A DNA stretch of 5,803 nucleotides from Acidimicrobiia bacterium (GCA_016462055.1 JAEMTX010000122.1:1-5803); one strand, 5' to 3'; positions 1-5,530 are shown, counted from the stretch's first letter. Made by a program: numbers and translations. The notes: a model not told the origin generated them from the sequence alone.

Positions 1-659
1 TTTTGAAGATCTCCCGGATGTGTCGATCCACACGCGTCGTTGATATTGCGCCCATCTGGTTGTGCATGCAGCACTTCGACATCGAGACCGAGACCGCGAA
101 AGATCCCAGGGGCTACTGAAGAGGCCGAGCCGTTCGCGCAATCGATCACGATGCGCGTGGGGGCTACTGCAGAAACTGATGACGCGACCGCGTCGCACCA
201 TTCGGCGACAGCGTTGACGTCTGTCTCGATTCCAATTACCAATTCTGTTTCGACGCCGGCTTCCGCACGGGCAACAACCGCGTCGAGCGCTTCTTCAAGC
301 GCCGTTTCAAGATCGTCGGACAACTTACGGCCGCCAGCAGCGAAGAACTTGATGCCGTTATCCGACCACGGGTTATGCGATGCGGAAATCACTGCACCTG
401 GTAGTCCGCGTTGCGCACAGATCCATGCAACTGCAGGAGTGGGGACAACTCCCATGCTCAGCGGCTGCGCGCCGCCACGAGAAAGTCCAACGGCCAAGGC
501 ATTTTCAAGACGCTCGCCGGATTCACGGGTATCGCGACCGATAACAAATCCTGAGGTTCCAAGAACCTGCGTTGCGGCCTGACCTAACGCAGCAACAAGC
601 GCGTCAGTGAACTCAGATGCGGGTCCGCGTACACCGTCGGTTCCGAATCGGAGAGTCAT
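1..659 (-). CDS. glmM: Phosphoglucosamine mutase GlmM, N-terminal 219 residues (3' end outside window)
   Basis: GlmM interconverts glucosamine-6-phosphate and glucosamine-1-phosphate in the cytoplasm, on the route to UDP-GlcNAc and peptidoglycan. The frame from the ATG at 659 opens with FGTDGVRG (residues 5-12), the usual GlmM N-terminal signature. The active-site loop ISASHNP follows at 91-97, so Ser94 is the expected phosphoserine, and then DNGIKFF (100-106). IDCANGS (172-178) and NINDACGSTHP (205-215) are typical of domain 2. The family is about 445 residues long, so roughly half is present. The metal-binding DGDADR loop and the C-terminal substrate-binding domain lie beyond the left edge. 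The gene follows rpsI after 46 bp. No good Shine-Dalgarno sequence is visible before the ATG. FGTDGVRG and CGSTHP favour GlmM over the related phosphomannomutase or phosphoglucomutase enzymes. Confidence 0.96.
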   Translation of the reverse strand, partial: MTLRFGTDGVRGPASEFTDALVAALGQAATQVLGTSGFVIGRDTRESGERLENALAVGLSRGGAQPLSMGVVPTPAVAWICAQRGLPGAVISASHNPWSDNGIKFFAAGGRKLSDDLETALEEALDAVVARAEAGVETELVIGIETDVNAVAEWCDAVASSVSAVAPTRIVIDCANGSASSVAPGIFRGLGLDVEVLHAQPDGRNINDACGSTHPGDLQ

Positions 660-677
660 GAGTTAGGAAGAAACGAA

Positions 678-695
678 CTCGCCAAACAAGGCGAG
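678..695 (-). terminator. Terminator-like hairpin between rpsI and glmM
   Basis: On the minus strand, CTCGCC and GGCGAG form a perfect 6-bp stem around the loop TTGTTT, beginning 10 nt after the rpsI stop. The T-rich tract TTCGTTTCTT (677-668; 7 of 10 are T) follows directly. This has the form of a weak intrinsic terminator or attenuator that would reduce read-through from the rplM-rpsI unit into glmM. The short stem and interrupted T tract make efficient termination uncertain. The hairpin could instead be an mRNA processing or stability element. Confidence 0.42.
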
Positions 696-705
696 AACGA
701 ATAGG

Positions 706-1098
706 TCAGCGCTTCGAGTACTGCGGAGCCTTACGGGCCTTCTTGAGGCCGTACTTCTTGGATTCCTTCTTACGATCATCGCGAGTAAGGAAGCCGGCCT
801 TCTTGAGCTCGCCGCGCAGTTCGGGATCGAGTTCGATAAGCGCTCGGGCAATGCCATGACGAAGTGCGCCGGCTTGTCCCGAGACTCCGCCACCGTCGAT
901 GTTGCACACGATGTCATAGACCTCGTCGGTGCTTGTAAGACGAAGCGGTTCGGTGAGAATCATGCGGTGAGTTTCCGAAGGGAAGTAGTCGGCAACTGGA
1001 CGCTTGTTCACAGTGATGGTGCCTGAGCCTGGACGCAGCATGACGCGTGCAACTGCACGCTTACGACGACCGGTTGACTGAACGAGAGGGTTCGACAT
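706..1098 (-). CDS. rpsI: 30S ribosomal protein S9
   Basis: S9 is a small-subunit head protein whose C-terminal tail reaches the P-site tRNA. The 130-residue product shows the family landmarks: GRRKRAVARV at 10-19, GGGVSGQAGALRHGIARAL at 69-87, and a basic tail from LTRDDRKKESKKYG (104-117) to the terminal YSKR, whose last arginine is the conserved P-site contact. The length equals that of the standard bacterial protein. It lacks the long N-terminal extension seen in some actinobacterial S9 proteins. An AAGGAA Shine-Dalgarno sequence lies 7 nt before the ATG. The gene follows rplM after 17 bp, the classic L13-S9 pair, and almost certainly shares its transcript. Identification is secure. Confidence 0.98.
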   Translation of the reverse strand: MSNPLVQSTGRRKRAVARVMLRPGSGTITVNKRPVADYFPSETHRMILTEPLRLTSTDEVYDIVCNIDGGGVSGQAGALRHGIARALIELDPELRGELKKAGFLTRDDRKKESKKYGLKKARKAPQYSKR

Positions 1099-1115
1099 TG
1101 TCTGTTCCTTGCCGC

Positions 1116-1562
1116 TCAGCGAGCCTTGGCGTGGGCGAATTCGATGGTCTGCGGATCCTGTGCGGTGTGATTGTGTACGGGACCGGCATACACCTTGAGC
1201 TTCTTGATCATCTGACGACCAAGACGGTTCTTCGGGATCATGCCGCGCACCGCACGACGAACTGCTTCGTCGGGCTTTTCGGCGATCAACTGACCGTAGG
1301 ACTTTGTGCGCAGACCGCCCGGGTAACCGGAGTGACGATGCACGAAGAGTTTGTCACCCTTGTTCGAGGTCAGCACAACCTTGTCGGCGTTAATCACGAT
1401 GACGTGATCGCCGGTATCGATGTGCGGGGTGTACGTGGGCTTGTGCTTACCACGAAGAATGGTTGCAACTTCGGTAGCGAGTCGACCGAGGACCATGCCT
1501 TCGGCATCGACCACGTACCACGAGCGCTGGATCTCACTGACCTTTGGGGTGTAGGTGCGCAC
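1116..1562 (-). CDS. rplM: 50S ribosomal protein L13 (GTG start)
   Basis: L13 is a large-subunit protein that binds 23S rRNA early in assembly. The product begins with RTYTPK after the initiator and then shows VVDAEGMVLGRLAT (17-30), LRGKHKPTYTPHIDTGD (36-52), HRHSGYPGGL (75-84) and GMIPKNRLGRQM (107-118), all standard L13 segments. I place the start at the GTG at 1562, giving 148 residues, close to the usual ~147. An AGAAGGG Shine-Dalgarno sequence lies 7 nt upstream. The frame stays open to an ATG at 1640, but those 26 extra residues are not L13-like and their DNA is the foldable leader. The gene heads the rplM-rpsI pair, 133 bp after truA. That gap holds a possible promoter and several inverted repeats, so separate or autogenous control is plausible. 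Confidence 0.97.
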   Translation of the reverse strand: MRTYTPKVSEIQRSWYVVDAEGMVLGRLATEVATILRGKHKPTYTPHIDTGDHVIVINADKVVLTSNKGDKLFVHRHSGYPGGLRTKSYGQLIAEKPDEAVRRAVRGMIPKNRLGRQMIKKLKVYAGPVHNHTAQDPQTIEFAHAKAR

Positions 1563-1641
1563 GGCGCAGCCCTTCTGCTTGGGTCCACCCGAAGGTGGCT
1601 TTCGAACGAAAGCCCCAGCGTCGGCAGATGAACTGCGCACC
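1563..1641 (-). promoter_or_regulatory. Structured 5' leader of rplM (candidate)
   Basis: On the minus strand this stretch contains nested inverted repeats. Hairpin A is GGCTTTCG/CGAAAGCC (1614-1607 with 1604-1597), 8 bp as DNA with a 2-nt loop, or 7 bp with loop GTTC. Hairpin B is CCACC-TTCG-GGTGG (1598-1594 with 1589-1585), which would carry a very stable cUUCGg tetraloop. Outside them GCGCAG (1638-1633) can pair with CTGCGC (1569-1564), the bases between the Shine-Dalgarno sequence and the GTG start. A and B share two bases, so they compete at their edges. L13 is known to repress its own operon in E. coli, and Firmicutes carry an L13 leader family. A comparable role here is inference. Confidence 0.45.
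1570..1576 (-). promoter_or_regulatory. Shine-Dalgarno site that fixes the rplM GTG start
   Basis: AGAAGGG on the minus strand lies 7 nt before the GTG at 1562. It is the reason for preferring this GTG over the in-frame ATG at 1640. The site is flanked by GCAG (1578-1575) and CTGC (1569-1566), which could pair and display it in a small loop. Confidence 0.7.
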
Positions 1642-1655
1642 GGAGCGGAGGAAAG

Positions 1656-1685
1656 AGCCTACGGGGAGCCCTTGAACTGAGGCAA
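1656..1685 (-). promoter_or_regulatory. Candidate promoter for rplM-rpsI
   Basis: On the minus strand TTGCCT (1685-1680) and TAGGCT (1661-1656) are 18 bp apart. They resemble a housekeeping-sigma -35 (TTGACA) and an actinobacterial -10 (TANNNT). Transcription would begin near 1649, giving a leader of about 87 nt that contains the inverted repeats before rplM. Both boxes are imperfect and such matches arise by chance, so this stays tentative. Confidence 0.33.
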
Positions 1686-1695
1686 CTCGCCGATT

Positions 1696-2610
1696 TCAGT
1701 ACCCGACTTCCCAGAGACAAAGCCCCTGCGGCGGGGCCACTCCCCCGGCCTGCGATCGGTCCTGGGACCGGATGATTCCGGCCATTTCCCCGGGTCGGCG
1801 AAGGCCCCGGCCCATTTCGATCAGCGTGCCCACAATGGATCGGACCATTTGGTGGCAATAGGAGGAGGCGGTGATATCGAACCGCAGGATGCCATCACCT
1901 GCCTCATGCCATCGGGCCTCTCGGACCCGGCGCATGAGCGAGGGTTCGAATCCGGTGACCGGATTGGGCTTGGGTCGGCGACAAAAGCTTGAGAAATTGT
2001 GAAGTCCATAGAGGGCGTCACAGCCCAACTGCAGCGAATGAAGTTCGAGATCTTGCGGAACCCACCAGGAGGTGGCGGCCAAAAATGGATCAGGAACTGG
2101 CCGATTCACGATGGTGTAGCGATACGAGCGCGTCATCGCAGAGAAACGGGCATCGAAATCAGCGGCCGCGAGTTCTGCGTCGCGAACAACAATCGACGGG
2201 ACTGACTGCTGATTAATCGCGCGAGCTAAACGAGCCGGCGAACCTTTTCCAGAAGCGACGAGATCGGAATCGACGTCGAACGAAATAACTTGTCCCCACG
2301 CGTGCACTCCTGCATCGGTGCGACCAGCAACCGAAAGCACCACCGGGTGTTCAACGCATCGTTCCAGTTCAGTACGAATGGCGCCAGAGACAGTTGTGAC
2401 ACCCTCATTCTCGGCCATCCCGCGAAACTTTGAACCGTCATACGCGACGGTCATACGCACCCGCGTGAAACCAGCAGCCGGCGCGGGGATATCGATAGCG
2501 GCACGTTCTGCATGCGGTTCGCTATCGCAACCACTTGCGCTATCGGTTGGTGAATCAGTCTCCAGACGCGAACCGACCGACCACAGTGGGTCGGTCGAGA
2601 TCACGTTCAT
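1696..2610 (-). CDS. truA: tRNA pseudouridine(38-40) synthase TruA (start uncertain)
   Basis: TruA converts uridines 38-40 of the tRNA anticodon stem-loop to pseudouridine. Family landmarks are VAYDGSKFRG (55-64), AGRTDAGVHAWGQ (95-107) with catalytic Asp99, FDARFSA (152-158), SYRY (162-165), and near the end HQMVRSIVGTLIEMG followed by the closing GLCLWEVGY. The longest frame starts at the ATG at 2610 and gives 304 residues, more than the usual 245-270. Residues 1-50 are rich in Ser, Asp and Thr, match nothing I recognise, and begin over a strong inverted repeat. No Shine-Dalgarno sequence is clear at 2610. A GTG at 2460 (residue 51) or an ATG at 2454 (residue 53) would give a normal-length protein, though these also lack a good ribosome site. 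The gene follows rplQ, a common actinobacterial order. Confidence 0.95.
   Translation of the reverse strand: MNVISTDPLWSVGSRLETDSPTDSASGCDSEPHAERAAIDIPAPAAGFTRVRMTVAYDGSKFRGMAENEGVTTVSGAIRTELERCVEHPVVLSVAGRTDAGVHAWGQVISFDVDSDLVASGKGSPARLARAINQQSVPSIVVRDAELAAADFDARFSAMTRSYRYTIVNRPVPDPFLAATSWWVPQDLELHSLQLGCDALYGLHNFSSFCRRPKPNPVTGFEPSLMRRVREARWHEAGDGILRFDITASSYCHQMVRSIVGTLIEMGRGLRRPGEMAGIIRSQDRSQAGGVAPPQGLCLWEVGY
2574..2597 (-). repeat. Perfect 9-bp inverted repeat at the 5' end of truA
   Basis: CGACCGACC and GGTCGGTCG flank the 6-base CACTGT on the minus strand, starting 39 nt after the rplQ stop. In the long truA frame it falls in codons 5-12. No T tract follows, so it is not an intrinsic terminator. 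It could be an RNA hairpin in the rplQ-truA junction that affects truA translation or mRNA cleavage. Confidence 0.55.
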
Positions 2611-2636
2611 AACAGTCCGATCCGGACGAAGACGAT

Positions 2637-2990
2637 TCAGACGAGTTCGATACGAGCCATCGACGCATTGTCGCCTTGGCGCGGGCCGAGCTTGAGGATG
2701 CGTGTGTAGCCACCGGGGCGTCCTTCATAACGCGGTGCGATGTCGGAAAACAGCTTGGAGGCCATTTCCTTATCGCCCATGAATGACACGACCTGACGAT
2801 GGCGATGAACGCCACCCTTCTTGGCCTTCGTGATGAGCTTTTCTGCGATCGGGCGAAGTGCCTTGGCCTTCGCCTCGGTGGTGACAATCCCTTCGGCAGC
2901 AAACAACGATGCTGCGAGATTGGCCATCATGAGACGTTGGTGGGAGGCGCTACCGCCAAATCGCTTCGACTTACGTGGAGTTCCTGGCAT
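2637..2990 (-). CDS. rplQ: 50S ribosomal protein L17
   Basis: L17 is a large-subunit protein near the peptide exit tunnel. The 117-residue product has the L17 pattern: a basic start ending in FGGSASHQRLMMANLAASL (11-29), IVTTEAKAKALRPIAEKLIT (35-54), and after a variable middle PRYEGRPGGYTRILKLGPRQGDNASMARIEL near the end, which is the conserved closing segment. Length suits the short bacterial form; some actinobacteria carry a long acidic C-terminal extension that is absent here. The ATG lies 6 bp after the rpoA stop with only a weak ribosome site (CGGGA), so translation is probably coupled to rpoA. The rpoA-rplQ order is nearly universal in bacteria. Confidence 0.98.
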   Translation of the reverse strand: MPGTPRKSKRFGGSASHQRLMMANLAASLFAAEGIVTTEAKAKALRPIAEKLITKAKKGGVHRHRQVVSFMGDKEMASKLFSDIAPRYEGRPGGYTRILKLGPRQGDNASMARIELV

Positions 2991-2996
2991 GGTGGA

Positions 2997-3935
2997 TCAG
3001 TCCCGGTTCTTGAGCGACAAACCGCGCTCGTCAAGTTTCAGAATGACCTCGTCAAGCGACTTCTGACCGAAGTTCGTCACCGCAAGAAGATCGTCCTCTG
3101 ACTTGAGGAGAAGTTCACCAACGGTGTTGACCTGGGCACGCTTGAGGCAGTTACGGGGACGCTCGGAAAGATCGAGGTCCTCGATGAGGAGGTCGAGATC
3201 GGGTGAGCCGGCATGAGTAATGCTGACTTCACCGAGTTCGAGACCCTGGGGCTCGTCGCTCATTTCGGCAACCAGTGTGACCAGTGCCTGAAGTGTTGAA
3301 CCAGCAGAGGCGAGCGCCTCACGAGCGGTGATCGTGCCGTCGGTCTCGATGTCGAGAACCAAACGATCGAACTCCGTCGACTGCTCAACGCGAGTCGGTT
3401 CCACAACGAACGTCACGCGACGCACAGGAGAGAAGATCGAGTCAACCGGGATCACACCAATGGTGTTAGTCGACTTGTTCCGCTCGGCCGACACATAGCC
3501 ACGACCCTTTTCAACGGTCACGTCGACGGCAAGTCGACCTGACTCGTTGATGGTGGCGATGTGAAGTTCAGGGTTGAGAATCTCGACGTCGGAAGTCGTC
3601 ACGATGTCACCTGCGGTGACCTCGGCCGGACCCTTTACGTCGATGCGAAGCGTCACGGCTTCGTCACTGTGCACCCGAAGGACGAGGTCCTTGAGGTTCA
3701 AAATGACGTCGGTGACGTCTTCAGTAACACCCTTGATGGTGTCGAATTCATGGAGAGCCTCGTCGAACCGCACCTGAGTGACGGCTGCGCCGGGGATTGA
3801 TGAGAGAAGGGTGCGACGCAATGAGTTGCCAAGCGTGTGGCCAAAGCCAGGCTCGAGCGGTCCCACTGCAAACAACTGACGATCGCCATCGGCGTCGTCA
3901 AGCGCTTCAACCTTCGGTCGCTGCATAACCAGCAT
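2997..3935 (-). CDS. rpoA: DNA-directed RNA polymerase subunit alpha
   Basis: The alpha dimer scaffolds RNA polymerase assembly, and its C-terminal domain binds UP elements and activators. The 312-residue product has the N-terminal assembly domain, with LEPGFGHTLGNSLRRTLLSS (27-46) as the dimerisation helix region, then FDTIKGVTEDVTDVILNLK (64-82). The C-terminal domain follows a short linker and contains ERPRNCLKRAQVNTVGEL (258-275) and NFGQKSLDEV (288-297). The DNA-contacting residues Arg259, Asn262, Gly290, Lys292 and Ser293 match E. coli Arg265, Asn268, Gly296, Lys298 and Ser299, so UP-element binding is likely intact. A GAGGTAGGA ribosome site lies 4 nt before the ATG at 3935, and the MLVMQRP start is typical of actinobacteria. 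It sits 73 bp after rpsD. Confidence 0.99.
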   Translation of the reverse strand: MLVMQRPKVEALDDADGDRQLFAVGPLEPGFGHTLGNSLRRTLLSSIPGAAVTQVRFDEALHEFDTIKGVTEDVTDVILNLKDLVLRVHSDEAVTLRIDVKGPAEVTAGDIVTTSDVEILNPELHIATINESGRLAVDVTVEKGRGYVSAERNKSTNTIGVIPVDSIFSPVRRVTFVVEPTRVEQSTEFDRLVLDIETDGTITAREALASAGSTLQALVTLVAEMSDEPQGLELGEVSITHAGSPDLDLLIEDLDLSERPRNCLKRAQVNTVGELLLKSEDDLLAVTNFGQKSLDEVILKLDERGLSLKNRD

Positions 3936-3985
3936 GTGTTCCTACCTCGGATCCGTACGTTCGATTTCGTGAACTTGCACAGGGT

Positions 3986-4007
3986 CGGGATGGTCCCGCC
4001 CCGGGAC
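3986..4007 (-). repeat. Overlapping, mutually exclusive inverted repeats in the rpsD-rpoA gap
   Basis: On the minus strand GTCCC (4007-4003) pairs with GGGAC (3997-3993) around loop GGGGC. Alternatively CGGGA (3998-3994) pairs with TCCCG (3990-3986) around loop CCA. The two share bases and cannot form together. They begin 2 nt after the rpsD stop and end about 50 nt before rpoA. No T tract follows, so this is not an intrinsic terminator. It may act in mRNA processing or in setting rpoA expression, or it may have no function. Confidence 0.4.
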
Positions 4008-4009
4008 AC

Positions 4010-4627
4010 TTACTTGGAATAGAGCTCGACGATGAGCTGCTCGCGCACCGGCACGTCGATCTGATCGCGGAGGGGAATCGCAAGAACAGTGGTGCTAAAG
4101 CCACCGTCTCCAGACTCGAGCCACGCCGGAGGCGTGCGATCGAGAACTTCGCGATTCCACTGGATAACGACCAGTTCACGTGTCTTGTCGCGAAGGGTGA
4201 TGATGTCGCCCTTGCGAACCCGATAGCTCGGGATGTCGACGCGCTTGCCGTTGACATTGATGTGTCCGTGACCGACAAACTGACGAGCCTGCGGACGAGT
4301 CGCTGCCCAACCTGAGCGGTAGACAACATTGTCGAGACGCAGTTCAAGGAACCGGAGCATGTTCTCGCCGGTCACGCCCTCGCGGCGATTCGCTTCCTCG
4401 TAGAGGTTGCGGAACTGCCTCTCGGAAAGCCCGTAGGTGAAGCGCGCCTTCTGCTTTTCCTGCATTTGGAGCAGGTACTCGCTGGGGTTGCCACGACGAC
4501 GCGTACGTCCGTGTTCACCCGGCGGGTAGGGGCGCTTCTCAAGAGCGACAGTTTCGCCCTTCGTTCCAAAGATGTTGGTGCCAAGACGACGCGAGACGCG
4601 TGCCTTAGGGCCGGTATAGCGAGCCAT
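4010..4627 (-). CDS. rpsD: 30S ribosomal protein S4 (zinc-free type)
   Basis: S4 nucleates 30S assembly on 16S rRNA and lines the mRNA entry channel; in several bacteria it also represses its own operon. The 205-residue product starts MARYTGPKARVSRR and has KRPYPPGEHG (31-40), YLLQMQEKQKARFTYG (51-66) and an S4 RNA-binding domain at about 94-155, including LRLDNVVYRSGWA (96-108) and GHINVNGKRVDIPSYRVR (121-138). The N-terminus lacks the zinc-binding cysteines of other S4 proteins, as in Mycobacterium. The frame is open to 4660, but the ATG at 4627 has a strong GGAGGG site 7 nt upstream and gives the family start. It lies 2 bp after the rpsK stop. As the classic regulator of this operon type, S4 is the natural candidate to act on the leader before rpmJ (inference). 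Confidence 0.98.
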   Translation of the reverse strand: MARYTGPKARVSRRLGTNIFGTKGETVALEKRPYPPGEHGRTRRRGNPSEYLLQMQEKQKARFTYGLSERQFRNLYEEANRREGVTGENMLRFLELRLDNVVYRSGWAATRPQARQFVGHGHINVNGKRVDIPSYRVRKGDIITLRDKTRELVVIQWNREVLDRTPPAWLESGDGGFSTTVLAIPLRDQIDVPVREQLIVELYSK

Positions 4628-4629
4628 GT

Positions 4630-5028
4630 TCAGACCCTCCGACGCTTGGGCTGACGACAACCGTTATGCGGGACAGGAGTGACGTCCTTGATTCCCGTTA
4701 CTTCGATGCCGGCGCTCTGGATGCTACGAATCGCGGTTTCACGACCCGAGCCTGGACCTTTAACGAGCACATCGACCTTGCGGACTCCGTGCTCCATCGC
4801 TCGCTTTGCACACTGCTCAGCGGCCATCTGCGCGGCGAACGGTGTCGACTTACGTGAGCCCTTGAAACCGACATTGCCGGCCGATGCCCACGAAAGAATG
4901 TTGCCGTCCTGATCGGAGATGCTGACGATGGTGTTGTTGAACGAGCTCTTGATGTGAGCGACGCCATGCGTGACGTGCTTGCGTTCCTTCTTGCGGGGCC
5001 GACGGCCACCACTTGCTGGCTTTGCCAT
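4630..5028 (-). CDS. rpsK: 30S ribosomal protein S11
   Basis: S11 sits on the platform of the small subunit near the mRNA exit, where the Shine-Dalgarno helix forms. The 132-residue product carries the expected blocks: a basic N-terminus, SSFNNTIVSISD (28-39), GFKGSRKSTPFAAQMAAE (54-71), VKGPGSGRETAIRSI (89-103) and the near-universal ending DVTPVPHNGCRQPKRRRV (115-132). Its ATG overlaps the rpsM stop by one base (TAATG), with AAGGTGG about 8 nt upstream inside rpsM, so translation is probably coupled. Its own last codons carry the rpsD ribosome-binding site. Identification is unambiguous. Confidence 0.99.
   Translation of the reverse strand: MAKPASGGRRPRKKERKHVTHGVAHIKSSFNNTIVSISDQDGNILSWASAGNVGFKGSRKSTPFAAQMAAEQCAKRAMEHGVRKVDVLVKGPGSGRETAIRSIQSAGIEVTGIKDVTPVPHNGCRQPKRRRV
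4635..4640 (-). promoter_or_regulatory. Shine-Dalgarno site of rpsD inside the 3' end of rpsK
   Basis: GGAGGG on the minus strand lies 7 nt before the rpsD ATG and settles its start. It is made by the CGG-AGG-GTC codons for the closing Arg-Arg-Val of S11, so ribosomes finishing rpsK pass directly over the rpsD initiation site. Confidence 0.85.
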
Positions 5029-5405
5029 TAGCGCGCCACCTTCTTCTTACCGGCAACGGTCTTCTTGGGACCCTTACGGGTACGAGCATTGGTGTGAGTG
5101 CGCTGACCGCGAACGGGAAGACCGCGACGGTGACGCAGACCCTGGTAGCAACCGATTTCCATCTTGCGGCGGATGTCTTGATCGACATCGCGACGCAGAT
5201 CGCCTTCAACCTTCAGGCTGGCATCGATGTAGCCACGAATCTTGTTGACCTCTTCATCGGTGAGGTCGCGAACTCGAGTACTTGGGTTGATCTCGGTGGC
5301 TTCACAGATCTGCTTAGCGATCGTGTTACCGATTCCGTAGATGTAGGTAAGGCTGATTTCCAGGCGCTTTTCACGCGGGATATCAACACCGGAGATACGT
5401 GCCAT
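5028..5405 (-). CDS. rpsM: 30S ribosomal protein S13
   Basis: S13 is in the head of the small subunit; it contributes to bridges with the 50S subunit, and its basic tail contacts the P-site tRNA. The 125-residue product begins MARISGVDIP and contains the helix-two-turn-helix segment LTYIYGIGNTIAKQI (19-33), then the conserved GCYQGLRHRRGLPVRGQRT (85-103) and THTNARTRKG (103-112), ending in a lysine-rich tail. Length is normal. The ATG lies 3 bp after the rpmJ stop, and the stop overlaps the rpsK start. The rpmJ-rpsM-rpsK-rpsD order is that of the standard alpha operon. Confidence 0.99.
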   Translation of the reverse strand: MARISGVDIPREKRLEISLTYIYGIGNTIAKQICEATEINPSTRVRDLTDEEVNKIRGYIDASLKVEGDLRRDVDQDIRRKMEIGCYQGLRHRRGLPVRGQRTHTNARTRKGPKKTVAGKKKVAR

Positions 5406-5408
5406 GGA

Positions 5409-5522
5409 TCAGCCCTGCCGTTGCTTGTGACGAGGGTTCTCACAAATGACCTGCACGCGACCATGGCGGCGGATCACTTTGCACTTCTCACAGATCTTCT
5501 TGACGCTTGGACGTACTTTCAC
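5409..5522 (-). CDS. rpmJ: 50S ribosomal protein L36 (GTG start, zinc-ribbon type)
   Basis: L36 is the smallest standard large-subunit protein and stabilises 23S rRNA folding near the peptidyl-transferase region. The 37-residue product reads MKVRPSVKKICEKCKVIRRH, then a short variable stretch and CENPRHKQRQG. Cys11, Cys14, Cys27 and His32 form the complete zinc-binding set, so this is the zinc-containing paralogue and not the cysteine-free form made under zinc starvation. Start is the GTG at 5522, with AAAGGAA 8 nt upstream; 37 residues is the family's usual length. It lies 124 bp after infA, across a gap with several inverted repeats, and 3 bp before rpsM. Confidence 0.97.
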   Translation of the reverse strand: MKVRPSVKKICEKCKVIRRHGRVQVICENPRHKQRQG

Positions 5523-5530
5523 TGCGTTTG

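Noticed and set aside
40..582. A 180-codon open frame on the plus strand
   Set aside because: It is antisense to glmM, which has clear catalytic motifs. Its translation is low-complexity Ser/Thr/Ala-rich sequence with no family features, so it is a shadow frame.
1047..1631. A 194-codon open frame on the plus strand, opposite rplM and the rplM-rpsI gap
   Set aside because: It covers rplM in antisense, and the sense strand encodes an unmistakable L13. No ribosome site or recognisable domain is present.
1563..1640. N-terminal extension of L13 from the ATG at 1640
   Set aside because: It would add 26 residues outside the family pattern, translated from the inverted repeats. The GTG at 1562 has a well-placed Shine-Dalgarno sequence and gives the normal length.
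2615..2627. Small inverted repeat GTCCG-ATC-CGGAC between rplQ and truA
   Set aside because: Only 5 bp with a 3-base loop and no T tract; too short to call a terminator or regulator by itself.
4628..4660. Start of rpsD at the upstream ATG at 4660
   Set aside because: It would overlap rpsK by about 30 bp and add 11 atypical residues. MARYTGP at 4627 is the family start and has a strong GGAGGG site.
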